Source: GCA-002840015 sp033765245
Lineage (GTDB): Bacteria; Pseudomonadota; Gammaproteobacteria; Xanthomonadales; Xanthomonadaceae
Direction: 5' to 3'
Length of the DNA stretch: 27,636 bases
NCBI GenBank assembly: GCA_033765245.1
Contig: JANRIF010000214.1
Span: forward strand, 1-27,636
Shown here: positions 1-8,536 of the stretch, piece by piece
Numbering within the stretch: the first letter of the stretch is position 1
How the letters are laid out: each line of letters begins with the position of its first letter
Notes under the pieces: generated by a model
Seen by the model: only the letters and a program-made list of their open reading frames with translations
What the model was told of the DNA's origin: nothing
Databases searched by the model: none
Made by a program: the position numbers and the translations under genes

Positions 1-50
1 CGGTGCTGGCGATCTTCGCGCTGATGGTGTTCAAGCCGTACCGCGGGTGA
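1..50 (+). CDS. C-terminal end of an unidentified membrane protein (partial)
   Basis: In the third frame, bases 3 to 50 read VLAIFALMVFKPYRG followed by TGA. The stretch is hydrophobic and then ends in a short basic tail, as expected for the last transmembrane helix of an inner-membrane protein. The rest of the gene lies before the window, so the family cannot be named. It converges on the GspE-like gene with only 5 bases between the two stop codons, which leaves no room for a terminator between them. Confidence 0.45.
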   Translation, partial: VLAIFALMVFKPYRG

Positions 51-55
51 TGCGC

Positions 56-1768
56 TCACTCGGTGCGGACGCGGTAAGCCTCGGCCAGCGAAATTTCCCC
101 AGACCGTGCCAACGCCATTGCTAACGTGGTCAGCGGTGTCATACCGGCCGCAACGGCGATGCCATGAATGCGGTCGGCGTCGGCTCCGGGAACGATTTGC
201 TGGCGGATGGCATCATTGACGACCAGCAGCTCGTGTACGGCAGTGCGGCCGTGTACACCAAGCCCGTCGCAACGCGCGCAACCGCGACCACGCCAGAACG
301 TATCTTCCGGCCGCGCCTGCATCACGTCACGCAAGTGCGGGTCGCCCGGATCACTCTCCCTGCAATGCGGGCAGATGTGCCGGACCAGACGTTGCGCTAT
401 CACGCCGAGCAGCGAAGCCCGTAGCAGGAACGGTTCGACACCCACATCGAGCAGGCGGGTGATCGCGGTGGCGGCAGTGTTGGTATGCAGGGTGCTGAGC
501 ACCAGGTGCCCGGTCAGGGCGCTGTCGACGGCGATGCCGGCGGTCTCATGGTCGCGGATCTCGCCAACCATGATCACGTCCGGATCGTGCCGCAGGAAGT
601 TGCGCATGGCATTGGCGAAAGTGAAACCGGCAGGGCGATTGACCTGCATCTGCTGAATCCCGCCGATGTGATATTCGACGGGGTCTTCGATGGTGAGGAT
701 ATTGAGCCGCTCTCGGCTCAGCTCGAGCAGCACGGCGTAGAGCGTGGTCGATTTGCCGCAGCCGGTGGGGCCGACGACGAGAAAAATGCCGTGGCTCTGA
801 TTCATCAGATCGACCAGCCGCGTGCGGTCGGCATCGTGCATGCCGAGCATGTCGAGGCTGCGCAGGCTCTCGCGGGTGTCGAGCAGACGCAAGGCCACGC
901 TTTCTCCGAACACCGCCGGCATCACCGAAACGCGCAGATCGATGCGCCGGCCGTCGCTGAGGTCGAAACTGCAACGCCCGTCCTGTGGGCGTCGATGCTC
1001 GGCCAGATTCATGCCGGCGAGCACCTTGATCCGGCTGACGATCGCCGGCAGCAAGGCACGCAGGAACCCGCGCACCGGCACCAATTCGTCGTCGATGCGA
1101 TAAAGCAGTTCGGCGCCATGTTCGCCCGGGCGGATGTGAATGTCCGAAGCGCGTCGACGCGCGGCCTCCTCGACCATGTCGGCGACGATGCGCACTACCG
1201 GCTGTTCGCGGGAGAGGCGCTCGATGTCGTGTTCGCTGTTGAGTTCGGCCGCCTGAGGATCGAGCCCGAGTTTGCGGGCGATGACAGCGTCCTCGGCATG
1301 CTCATAGCACTGGGCAATACGCTCCTGAATCGCTGTTGCCGCCGCCAGGAACGGCACTACCTGATTGTTGGACAGGAAATCGAGGGTCCCCAACGCTTCG
1401 GCATCGGTAGGGTCGGCCATTGCCACCGCCAGCGTGTGGCCATGTAGACGCACTGGAATGGCACGCAGCGTGCGGGCGCTGCGCGGCTTCATCAGCGCCA
1501 AGGCGGCGGCGTCCGGCTCGATCGCCTCCAGGTGCATGAGCGGGATGTCCATTCGCGCCATCGTCCGCAGGCGGTCCTCGCTCACCTCGAGCGTGAATGG
1601 CAAGGCGTTGACGGCGATACGGGTGCCGGACGTGTGATGGTGATTCTTGCCGGTCGATTGCAGCAACTCGTCGAGCTGGTCGCTGTTGGCGATCAATCGC
1701 AACGTGGCGTCGGGCGCGTCGAACACCCTTTCGGTCGGTATGCTTTCAACGATATGGGTGTCATCCAT
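56..1768 (-). CDS. GspE/PilB-family type II secretion / type IV pilus assembly ATPase
   Basis: A 570-residue hexameric ATPase of the type that powers type II secretion or type IV pilus extension from the cytoplasmic face of the inner membrane. An N-terminal GspE/MshE-like domain lies at about residues 55-155. Walker A is GPTGCGKST at 333-341, the Asp box is around 359-366 (TIEDPVEY), and Walker B is DPDVIMVGEIRD at 395-406. A zinc-binding tetracysteine is formed by C466xxC469 and C497xxC500. The frame stays open 48 codons further upstream, but I chose the ATG at 1768 (MDDTH) because the extra part is low-complexity and runs into the divergent promoter region of the M1 peptidase gene. No other secretion gene is in the window, so it looks like a stand-alone paralogue and I do not assign gspE or pilB. 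Family call sure; pathway uncertain. Confidence 0.9.
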   Translation of the reverse strand: MDDTHIVESIPTERVFDAPDATLRLIANSDQLDELLQSTGKNHHHTSGTRIAVNALPFTLEVSEDRLRTMARMDIPLMHLEAIEPDAAALALMKPRSARTLRAIPVRLHGHTLAVAMADPTDAEALGTLDFLSNNQVVPFLAAATAIQERIAQCYEHAEDAVIARKLGLDPQAAELNSEHDIERLSREQPVVRIVADMVEEAARRRASDIHIRPGEHGAELLYRIDDELVPVRGFLRALLPAIVSRIKVLAGMNLAEHRRPQDGRCSFDLSDGRRIDLRVSVMPAVFGESVALRLLDTRESLRSLDMLGMHDADRTRLVDLMNQSHGIFLVVGPTGCGKSTTLYAVLLELSRERLNILTIEDPVEYHIGGIQQMQVNRPAGFTFANAMRNFLRHDPDVIMVGEIRDHETAGIAVDSALTGHLVLSTLHTNTAATAITRLLDVGVEPFLLRASLLGVIAQRLVRHICPHCRESDPGDPHLRDVMQARPEDTFWRGRGCARCDGLGVHGRTAVHELLVVNDAIRQQIVPGADADRIHGIAVAAGMTPLTTLAMALARSGEISLAEAYRVRTE

Positions 1769-1916
1769 CGATGCCGAGCGCTCAACAGGCGCCCATCCCC
1801 TTTTTTGGTGTGAACCATGTACCAATGGGGGCTTGAGGCTTGGCGGCCCCGTCCGATTGGGCCCTACCGCCGGCACGCTGATAGACTTGCCCTCCGGTCC
1901 ATGGGAAGTCAAGCCG
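1769..1916. promoter_or_regulatory. Divergent intergenic region between the GspE-like ATPase and the M1 peptidase
   Basis: These 148 bases separate two divergent genes and must carry both promoters if the chosen starts are right. I see no convincing -35/-10 pair or operator. The reading frames of both neighbours remain open through it, which is common in GC-rich DNA, so a longer N-terminus of either gene is not excluded. Confidence 0.35.
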
Positions 1917-3767
1917 ATGCGTGCAGTTTTGTGGTTCGTTTCAATGTTTTACGCCAGCCTGACATGGGCGGCCGATCCCAGTTCCTACGCCGAGCCGGAC
2001 AAGGTGCGGATTGCCGATCTGGGTCTGGACCTGAGCGTCGACTTCGACAAGAAGGAATTGCGCGGGCGCGCCGATCTGCGGCTGGACTGGCGCGATCCGG
2101 AGTACCGCCACCTGGTGCTGGATACGCGCGCGCTGCAGATCGACAAGGTGCTCGGCAAGTCTGCCGACGGCGGCTGGCGACGGCTCGCGTTCGAGCTGGC
2201 GCCCAACGACCCGATCTTCGGCAGCAAGCTCAGCATCCACATGCGCAAACCCTATCAGGTGGTGCGCGTCCGCTACCACACCGCGCCCACCGCATCCGGG
2301 CTGCAATGGCTGGAGCCGACGATGACGGCAGGCGGCAAGCACCCGTTCCTGTTCAGTCAGTCGCAGGCGATACACGCGCGCAGTTGGGTGCCGTTGCAGG
2401 ACACCCCGAGCGTGCGCTTCACCTACAGCGCGCACGTGCGTACGCCCCCTACCTTGATGGCGTTGATGAGCGCCGACAACGATCCCGCCGCCGCGCGCGA
2501 CGGCGACTACCTGTTCCGCATGCCTCAGGCGATTCCGTCGTATCTGATGGCACTGGCGGTGGGCGACCTGAGTTTCGCGCCGCTGGGCGAACGCGCCGGC
2601 GTGTGGGCCGAGCCATCGGTGCTGGCGGCCGCCGCCAGCGAATTTGCCGATACCGAGCGCATGATCGCCACCGCCGAGTCGCTGTACGGCCCGTATCGCT
2701 GGGGTCGCTACGACATCCTGGTGCTGCCGCCAAGCTTTCCGTTCGGCGGCATGGAGAACCCGCGCCTGACCTTCGCCACGCCCACCGTGATCGTCGGCGA
2801 CAAATCGCTGGTGTCGCTGGTGGCACACGAGCTGGCGCATAGCTGGTCCGGCAATCTGGTCACCAACGCCAGTTGGAAGGACATGTGGCTCAACGAGGGC
2901 TTCACCAGCTACGTCGAGAACCGTCTGGTGGAGGCGGTGTTCGGCGTCGAACAGGCGCAGATGGAGAATGTGATCTCGCAGTACGGCCTGCGCCACGAAC
3001 TGGCCGGGCTGGCGCCGCCGGATCAATTGCTGGCGCTGGCACCGTTGATCGCCCGCGATCCGGACGAGGCGCTCACCGACGTGCCCTACGTCAAGGGCGC
3101 CTGGTTCCTGTCGTTTCTGGAGGAGCGCTTCGGGCGCGAGCGCTTCGATGCATTCCTGCGCGGCTACTTCGACCATTTCGCATTCCAGAGCATCGACTCC
3201 GCCGCGTTCGAGAGCTATCTGCGCGAACACCTGCTGCCACTGCAACCGCGTGCGGTCAGCAATGCGGAACTGGATGCGTGGTTGAACAAGCCGGGCATCC
3301 CGACCTTCGCCAAGGCGGCGAGCAGCGCGCGCTTCGCCGCGGTGGATCGCGCCGCCGAGCGCTGGCGCAAGGGCCGTCTGGCGGCACGCGAAATCGACGC
3401 CGAAAGCTGGAGCACGCAGGAGCGCGTGCACTTCATCGAGCAGTTGCCCGAACGGGTCGATCCCAAGCGGCTGGTGGAGCTGGATCAGGCACTGCGACTG
3501 ACCGGCACCCCGAACGGCGAGATCGCGCAACGCTGGTACCCGTTGGCCGAGCGCAGCGGTTACTTCGAGGCGCGACCGGCAATGGCGGCGTTTCTCAAGC
3601 GCATCGGCCGCCGCAAGCTGATCCTGCCGACCTATCAGGCACTGGTAGCCAGCAAGGACGGCAAGGCGTTCGCCACGCACGTGTTCGCCGAGGCGCGACC
3701 GGGTTACCACCCGATCACCAGCGCCTCGGTGCAGGCGCTGCTCGACGCCGGCAACGGCGGCAAGTAG
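1917..3767 (+). CDS. M1 family zinc aminopeptidase, leukotriene-A4-hydrolase-like
   Basis: A 616-residue metallopeptidase that removes N-terminal residues from peptides. The N-terminus (MRAVLWFVSMFYASLTWAAD) is a Sec signal peptide with a likely cut after WAA, so it acts in the periplasm or outside. The beta-rich N-domain is followed by the exopeptidase signature GGMEN at 277-281, the zinc motif HELAH at 304-308 and the third ligand E327 in WLNEGF, exactly the M1 spacing. The C-terminal helical part resembles the LTA4H C-domain. The frame is open 90 codons upstream, but the ATG at 1917 begins the signal peptide. The next gene starts 4 bases after its stop, so the two are probably cotranscribed. 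Confidence 0.92.
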   Translation: MRAVLWFVSMFYASLTWAADPSSYAEPDKVRIADLGLDLSVDFDKKELRGRADLRLDWRDPEYRHLVLDTRALQIDKVLGKSADGGWRRLAFELAPNDPIFGSKLSIHMRKPYQVVRVRYHTAPTASGLQWLEPTMTAGGKHPFLFSQSQAIHARSWVPLQDTPSVRFTYSAHVRTPPTLMALMSADNDPAAARDGDYLFRMPQAIPSYLMALAVGDLSFAPLGERAGVWAEPSVLAAAASEFADTERMIATAESLYGPYRWGRYDILVLPPSFPFGGMENPRLTFATPTVIVGDKSLVSLVAHELAHSWSGNLVTNASWKDMWLNEGFTSYVENRLVEAVFGVEQAQMENVISQYGLRHELAGLAPPDQLLALAPLIARDPDEALTDVPYVKGAWFLSFLEERFGRERFDAFLRGYFDHFAFQSIDSAAFESYLREHLLPLQPRAVSNAELDAWLNKPGIPTFAKAASSARFAAVDRAAERWRKGRLAAREIDAESWSTQERVHFIEQLPERVDPKRLVELDQALRLTGTPNGEIAQRWYPLAERSGYFEARPAMAAFLKRIGRRKLILPTYQALVASKDGKAFATHVFAEARPGYHPITSASVQALLDAGNGGK

Positions 3768-3771
3768 ACCG

Positions 3772-4719
3772 GTGGCGCACCCCCGCGCCACCACGCTTGG
3801 GCGCCGCTGGGCGTGGTTGGCATTGCTGCTGATCGCGCTGGTGGCGCTGCTGGGGTGGCAACCCCAATGGCTGCTGGCAACCGAGTACGCGCGCCTGCGT
3901 TGGCTGGCTGGCGCGCAGCGGCACACGTTGCAGGCGGCGGGTCACCGCTGGGCCTACGTGGAGGCCGGGCAGGGGCCGACCGTGGTGCTGGTGCATGGCT
4001 TCACTGGCGCCAAGGAGCATTGGCTGCCGCTGATGCGGCTGCTCGCGGCCGACTACCGGGTGATTGCGCCCGATCTGCCCGGCTGGAATGACAGCGAACG
4101 TCAAGGCGATGCCGATTACGGCGTGCACAGCCAAGCCGAACGCCTGAGCGCGTTCCTCGCCGCGCTCGGGCCGGACCCGGTGAGCCTGGTTGGGCATTCG
4201 ATGGGTGGGCACATCGCGGGCCTGCTGGCAGCCAGCCATCCGACGCAGGTGCGGCGGCTGGTGCTGATGTCGTCGGCCGGCGTTCCGTTCAAACCCAACG
4301 CCTTCACTGCCGCAGTCGAGGCCGGCGAGAATCCCATGCGGGTGCGCAACCGGGCCGAATTGCATCGGCAACTGGCACTGGTGTTCAGCACACCGCCGTT
4401 GTTGCCGTGGCCGGTCGATCTGGCGCTGGCGCGTCAGCGCGCCGCCAACGCGGATTTCGAAAGTGCAGTGCTGCGAGAGATCAGCGCGCCCGAACAGCGT
4501 TATGCGCTCGCCGCGCGCCTGTCGGCGGTATCGATGCCGGTGCTGCTGCTGTGGTGCCGGCAGGATCAGGCGATCGACGTCAGCGCCATCGACGCCTTCG
4601 CCGCCGGCTTGCCCGACAGCGGCAGCGTGATACTCGATGGCTGTGGTCACATGCCGATGATGGAACGCCCGGCCGAAGTGGCGGCGGCGTTGCGGCGCTT
4701 CGTGGCGGAGGTGCGCTGA
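3772..4719 (+). CDS. Alpha/beta-fold hydrolase (lipase/esterase-like), membrane-anchored
   Basis: A 315-residue serine hydrolase. It starts with GTG 4 bases after the M1 peptidase stop, so it is likely translated from the same mRNA. A hydrophobic segment at about residues 14-30 looks like a signal anchor or uncleaved signal peptide, placing the enzyme at the periplasmic side. The oxyanion motif HGFTG is at 75-79 and the nucleophile elbow GHSMG at 141-145 (S143). The likely acid is D265 in WCRQDQAID and the histidine is H293 in GCGHMPMME. This complete triad fits esterases, lipases and related hydrolases. The substrate cannot be told from sequence. Confidence 0.88.
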   Translation: MAHPRATTLGRRWAWLALLLIALVALLGWQPQWLLATEYARLRWLAGAQRHTLQAAGHRWAYVEAGQGPTVVLVHGFTGAKEHWLPLMRLLAADYRVIAPDLPGWNDSERQGDADYGVHSQAERLSAFLAALGPDPVSLVGHSMGGHIAGLLAASHPTQVRRLVLMSSAGVPFKPNAFTAAVEAGENPMRVRNRAELHRQLALVFSTPPLLPWPVDLALARQRAANADFESAVLREISAPEQRYALAARLSAVSMPVLLLWCRQDQAIDVSAIDAFAAGLPDSGSVILDGCGHMPMMERPAEVAAALRRFVAEVR

Positions 4720-4730
4720 GGGGCAGGCGT

Positions 4731-4750
4731 GCTCCCGCCGGAGCGGGAGC
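4731..4750. terminator. GC-rich hairpin between convergent genes, possible shared terminator
   Basis: GCTCCCGC, the loop CGGA and GCGGGAGC form a perfect 8-bp stem with a 4-base loop, 11 bases after the alpha/beta hydrolase stop and 16 bases beyond the threonine aldolase stop. It sits where a bidirectional terminator would be expected. No T-tract follows on either strand, so intrinsic termination is only probable. Confidence 0.55.
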
Positions 4751-4766
4751 GCCGGGGTAATGGGAG

Positions 4767-5780
4767 TCAGCGGAAGAACGCGCGGAATGCCGTCAGTGTG
4801 CGTTCGATCGCGGCATCGTCGATGTCGAGGTGCGTGACCATGCGGATCTGCGGCAGGTAGCCGATCGACATCCGCACGCGCTGGGCTTCCAGATGCGCCT
4901 TGAAAGCCGGCAGGCGTTCGGTCGGCACTTCGATGAACACCATGTTGGTGTGCTGGGCGTCGACGGTAATACCCGGCAAGCCGCGCAGGCCATCGGCGAG
5001 ATGGGCGGCGCGGGCGTGGTCGTCGGCCAGACGCGCCACGTTGTGGTCGAGCGCGTGCAGGCAGGCGGCCGCCAGCAACCCGGCCTGGCGCCAGCCGCCG
5101 CCGGTCACCTTGCGCCAGCGGCGCGCCTTGTCGATCAACGCGGCCGAACCCACCAGCACCGACCCCACCGGCGCACCCAGACCCTTCGAGAAACACACCG
5201 AGACACTGTCGAAATGTCCCGCGATGGCACGCGCCGAGACGCCACTGGCCACCGCCGCGTTGAACAGGCGAGCGCCGTCCAGGTGCAGCGCAAGGCCATG
5301 CGCATCGCAGAACGCACGTGCCTGCGCCAGGTACTCGAGCGGCAACACGCGCCCGTGCCAGGTGTTTTCCAGCGCCAGCAGGCGCGTGCGGGCGAAGTGC
5401 GGGTCGATCGGCTTGATCGCGCGCGCCAGCGCATCCAGCGGCAAGCTGCCGTCGGCGGCCTGCATGATCGGCTGCGGCTGGATCGAGCCGAGCACGGCGG
5501 CACCACCGCCCTCGAACTTGTAGGTGTGCGCCTCCATGCCCACCAGATATTCGTCGCCGCGCTCGCAATGGCTCATCAGCGCGATCAGATTCGATTGAGT
5601 GCCGCTGGGCACGAACAACGCCGCTTCGAAACCCAATGCCTGCGCCACATGCTGCTGCAGGTGGTTGACGGTGGGATCCTCGCCATAGACGTCGTCGCCG
5701 ACCTCAGCCGCCACCATCGCAGCACGCATCGCGGCGCTCGGGCGGGTCACGGTATCGCTGCGCAAATCGATCCAGTCCAT
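4767..5780 (-). CDS. ltaE: Low-specificity L-threonine aldolase
   Basis: A 337-residue PLP enzyme of the beta-eliminating lyase family that splits L-threonine or L-allo-threonine into glycine and acetaldehyde in the cytoplasm. The start MDWIDLRSDTVTRPS is typical of the family. H85 (MEAHTY) stacks on the cofactor, D168 and R171 lie in HLDGAR, and K199 in CFSKGLGAP is the PLP lysine. Length matches the usual 330-350. A GAGG ribosome-binding site lies about 8 bases before the ATG. It converges on the alpha/beta hydrolase and diverges from the YbhB gene. Confidence 0.93.
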   Translation of the reverse strand: MDWIDLRSDTVTRPSAAMRAAMVAAEVGDDVYGEDPTVNHLQQHVAQALGFEAALFVPSGTQSNLIALMSHCERGDEYLVGMEAHTYKFEGGGAAVLGSIQPQPIMQAADGSLPLDALARAIKPIDPHFARTRLLALENTWHGRVLPLEYLAQARAFCDAHGLALHLDGARLFNAAVASGVSARAIAGHFDSVSVCFSKGLGAPVGSVLVGSAALIDKARRWRKVTGGGWRQAGLLAAACLHALDHNVARLADDHARAAHLADGLRGLPGITVDAQHTNMVFIEVPTERLPAFKAHLEAQRVRMSIGYLPQIRMVTHLDIDDAAIERTLTAFRAFFR

Positions 5781-5901
5781 CGCCGTGCCCTCGTGCGGAG
5801 AAGACTGCCATCGTAGCGCGGCAGGAGGCCGATGGTGGCGGTGCCGGCACCGATGCGCGCCTACAATGCGACCACGTCAACGGCCTTCGCGAGGATTCGC
5901 C

Positions 5902-6528
5902 ATGCACATCTCCAGCCGCAGTTTCGCACCCGGTCAACCGATCCCGGCAAGCTTCGCGATGGGCCAGCCGGACGGCGAGGGCTATGGCTTTGCCGGCAAT
6001 CGCAATCCGCAGTTGGCATGGTCCGAGGTGCCGGCCGGGACGCGCTCGTTCGCGCTTCTGTGCGTCGATCCGGACGTACCGACGGTGGCGGAGATGGTGG
6101 GCAAGCCCGGGGTGGAAATTCCTGCGGACCAGCCGCGCTGCGACTTCGTGCATTGGGTGCTGGCTGACGTCCCCGGCGACTGCCGCGAGATCGCCGAGGG
6201 ACAGTGCAGCCAGGGCATCAGCGCGCGCGGCAAACGCGAGCCGGCGGGCCCGGCCGGCTCACGCCAGGGTCTGAACGACTACACCGGCTGGTTCGCCGGC
6301 GATGCCGACATGGGTGGCGACTACCTGGGCTATGACGGCCCGTTCCCGCCGCCCAACGATCTGCGCCTGCATCGATATTTCTTCCGCCTGTTCGCGCTGG
6401 ACGTGCCCCGGCTCGAACTGCCGGCGCGCTTCACCGCCGCCGACATGCAGCGTGCCATGCGTGGGCACGTGCTGGCCGAGGCGGCAACCTTCGGCACCTA
6501 CAGCCTGAACCCGCGCTGGCGGCGCTGA
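5902..6528 (+). CDS. YbhB/YbcL family Raf-kinase-inhibitor-like (PEBP) protein
   Basis: A 208-residue phosphatidylethanolamine-binding-protein-fold protein. The anion-binding site residues are visible as CVDPDVPT, about residues 55-62, and DFVHWVLADVP, about residues 82-92, followed by the GYDGPFPPPN loop and LHRYFF block that close the pocket in bacterial members. The physiological role of bacterial PEBP proteins is not settled. The ATG at 5902 is preceded by GAGGA at a good distance; the frame is open further upstream but without a comparable ribosome-binding site. It is the last ordinary chromosomal gene before the accessory region. Confidence 0.88.
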   Translation: MHISSRSFAPGQPIPASFAMGQPDGEGYGFAGNRNPQLAWSEVPAGTRSFALLCVDPDVPTVAEMVGKPGVEIPADQPRCDFVHWVLADVPGDCREIAEGQCSQGISARGKREPAGPAGSRQGLNDYTGWFAGDADMGGDYLGYDGPFPPPNDLRLHRYFFRLFALDVPRLELPARFTAADMQRAMRGHVLAEAATFGTYSLNPRWRR

Positions 6529-6808
6529 ATCAGAGCTTGTGAAAATTTCCGGACGCACGGGATTGCCACGTCGCTTCGCGCTGCGCATTGACAACTTCAC
6601 AGACCTTCCTTGGCGTTCGAGTTCAGGGGCATTGCGCGGCTTTACGCGCAAAAGCACCAGCCACGAAGGATTGGACGAAGCCGCAGCGCGGCAGCCGAGC
6701 AAGTCCATTACGCGAACTCGCCTGATATGTCCGCGCTGCGCGTGGGCAGGGTTCCCGACTCGGCCAACAGAAGGCTGCGCCGATGCAATCAAGCGCCAGG
6801 GGCTTTCC
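6529..6808. other. Intergenic junction between core gene and accessory region
   Basis: These 280 bases hold no gene I can support. Four bases after the ybhB-like stop the motif AGAGCTTGTGAAAA begins (6533-6546). The same 14 bases occur in inverted orientation just after the uppP stop at 26954-26967. The rest is GC-rich with open shadow frames only. I see no tRNA, and no clear terminator for either flanking gene. Confidence 0.5.
6533..6546 (+). repeat. Copy 1 of an edge motif found at both ends of the accessory region
   Basis: AGAGCTTGTGAAAA lies directly downstream of the YbhB gene. Its inverted copy lies directly downstream of uppP. After the motif the two copies share only scattered similarity, such as runs of CGCGCT. 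It may be a member of a dispersed intergenic repeat family or a footprint of island insertion. Confidence 0.5.
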
Positions 6809-7786
6809 TTACTTGCAAACCCCGGGGGCGATGCTGTCGGGGGGGCTTTTTTTGCAGATCATGCGGAGCATTCCTTCCGCTTCGAGAGTAGCGACATAGA
6901 TTTCATTGTAACGGCCCATATCCGGGCCCGGCATCAGCGAGCGCGCCAACGCCTCTTCCTTGCGCATCGGCGCGTTGTCGAGCACTTGCCGGAAATAGGG
7001 GGCCGCTTTGGGAAAATCCTGTGGCGTGAAAGAACCGTCGCTGTACAGCCCCCCCAGCGCCAAGGCCGCCTTTGAATTGCCGGCACTGGCCAGAGCCGCC
7101 AAGCGCCCAGCCGCCTCATTCACCCATGCCCGCGAGCCCTCCGACAGCGGGTCCGCCCCCACCCTAACGGGGGAGTGTTGAAACTGCGCCAGAATCGCCG
7201 CTTCATCGCCACGCCGTGCCGCTTCGGCCACCAACTCCGCCCCCCGGTCCCTCACTTGCGCGTAGTCGGGCAGCACCAGCGTACCTTCGCACATGCGGGC
7301 CGTCTGGAGTTTTTGGTCGTAGTCGTCCTCCGCCTCTCTTTTGTACGCCACGGCATCCTCGGCAATGGACTTGGCAGACCAGCAGCGATCGAGTATCTGC
7401 GCCATCTTGACCATTGCGGCGGTGTCGCTGCGGGCGATGCGGGTTTCAAGGTCGGCGACGTAGTCCGCAAATGTCTGCCCCGGCCGCAGGCGGACGTTGA
7501 CGTTGAGGTAAGACGCATACTCCGCGTCAGTGCCCCTCTCGGCTGCAAGGCGCATCTCCATCGCCTGCGCTGCGGAGACGGCAGTGTTGGAAACCGGCGC
7601 GGTGCCCGGCGACGGGCCAGTGGCGGGCTGCGCGCCCGCTACGGGCGAATTTGCCAATCCCGCAACCGGCACTGGTGCCGGCGTTGGCGCATCGCCATCA
7701 TGAAACCAGCGCCGTGCCACGACCAGCGTCGCACCGACACACACCAGGGCTACCAGTGCCCAACCACCCAAGCCATTGCGCTTCAC
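6809..7786 (-). CDS. Membrane-anchored hypothetical protein with Sel1-like C-terminal part
   Basis: A protein of about 325 residues. A short cytoplasmic start (MKRNGLGG) is followed by one transmembrane helix (WALVALVCVGATLVVA) and a Pro/Ala/Gly-rich linker, and then a soluble periplasmic domain. Near the C-terminus a helix-pair pattern (AALASAGNSKAALALGGLYS ... AAPYFRQVL) resembles a Sel1/TPR-like unit. I chose the GTG at 7786 because the neighbouring paralogue has the same start behind the same upstream sequence (AAAGGGACGATAGAC here, AAGGAGACGATCAC there), while the ATG at 7810 lies in a part that carries a stop codon in the paralogue. Function unknown. It is the last gene of a leftward tandem set. 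Confidence 0.7.
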   Translation of the reverse strand: MKRNGLGGWALVALVCVGATLVVARRWFHDGDAPTPAPVPVAGLANSPVAGAQPATGPSPGTAPVSNTAVSAAQAMEMRLAAERGTDAEYASYLNVNVRLRPGQTFADYVADLETRIARSDTAAMVKMAQILDRCWSAKSIAEDAVAYKREAEDDYDQKLQTARMCEGTLVLPDYAQVRDRGAELVAEAARRGDEAAILAQFQHSPVRVGADPLSEGSRAWVNEAAGRLAALASAGNSKAALALGGLYSDGSFTPQDFPKAAPYFRQVLDNAPMRKEEALARSLMPGPDMGRYNEIYVATLEAEGMLRMICKKSPPDSIAPGVCK

Positions 7787-8536
7787 GTCTATCGTCCCTT
7801 TACGATTCATCGTCGAGTATTCAACTTCGAAGCGGCGCGCCCCACGCATACCACGCATATGATGTTGAGGGCCCGCCATACCGCCACAACTGCGCCAAGC
7901 TTACTGGCAATGCGCCTGATCCCACGCTCCAACCCAGAGCACACACTTCTTTTGCAGACGCGCTTTGTAAGAAGATGGAATCAAGGACGTCGGCTTCTGC
8001 GACCCAGCCTCCGCCAGATCTCTGGTACAGCCGTGCGGCTGGGTATTCAGCAGATTAAAGCAAGCGGCAAAGTCCGGGGTCGGCACCGGCACGGCCCCCC
8101 CGCCGCCATCGCCGCTATTGTCATCTCCCGGGTCCTGATGATCCGGGTCATCTATGCTGAGGTAAGACGCATACTCCGTGTCGGTGCCCCTCTCGGCCGC
8201 AAGGCGCATCTCCATCGCCTGCGCCGCCGAGACGACCGCAGTGGAAACCGGCTCAGCGTCCGCAGACGGGCCAGTGGCGAGCGGCGCGCCCGCTACCGGC
8301 AAATCCGCCACCGGCGCTGGTACCGGCGCCGGCGCGTCGCCATCATGAAGCCCGAGCCGTGCCACGGCCAGCGTCGCGCCGACACACACCAGGGCTACCA
8401 AAGCCCAACCACCCAACCCGCTGCGCTTCACGTGATCGTCTCCTTAGCTGTTCATCGTCGCGCATTCATCGTCGCAGCGACGGGCCCCACACATATGAGA
8501 TCGGGGGCCCGCCATACCGCCACAACTGCGCCGAGC
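7787..8536 (-). repeat. Diverged tandem duplication covering intergenic spacer and parts of the flanking genes
   Basis: The spacer 7787-7900 (before the anchored protein) and the spacer 8432-8536 (before the chimera) are homologous. They share the block GGGCCCGCCATACCGCCACA and the end of the upstream gene (TTACTGGCA.TGCGCCTGAT read on the + strand). The homology continues into the genes on both sides. This shows that the unit secreted gene + spacer + anchored gene was once present twice in tandem. Confidence 0.75.
7901..8431 (-). pseudogene. Chimeric gene: 5' half like the 6809-7786 gene, 3' half like the 8537-9328 gene
   Basis: The open frame encodes 176 residues and starts with GTG behind AAGGAG. 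Residues 1 to about 92 match the membrane-anchored neighbour to the left (same helix, same AQAMEMRLAAERGTD block). From the IDDP block to the end it matches the secreted neighbour to the right (LLNTQPHGCTRDLA and the identical C-terminus WVGAWDQAHCQ). Relative to that neighbour an internal 375-base stretch, exactly 125 codons, is missing. The fusion point is near 8155 and the deletion join near 7970. It most likely arose by tandem duplication of a secreted-protein/anchored-protein pair followed by deletion. The frame is intact with a good ribosome-binding site, so a short anchored protein may still be made. Confidence 0.75.

Noticed and set aside
485..1447. Long + strand open frame of 320 codons
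   Set aside because: It lies antisense within the GspE-like gene, whose Walker motifs and zinc site prove the other strand. High GC keeps opposite frames open.
1941..3926. Minus-strand open frame of 661 codons
   Set aside because: Antisense to the M1 peptidase, whose HELAH-x18-E motif is clear. Its composition is His/Arg/Gln-rich, typical of a shadow frame.
3715..5568. Minus-strand open frame of 617 codons
   Set aside because: It spans the alpha/beta hydrolase (antisense) and part of the threonine aldolase in a wrong frame, with no family resemblance.
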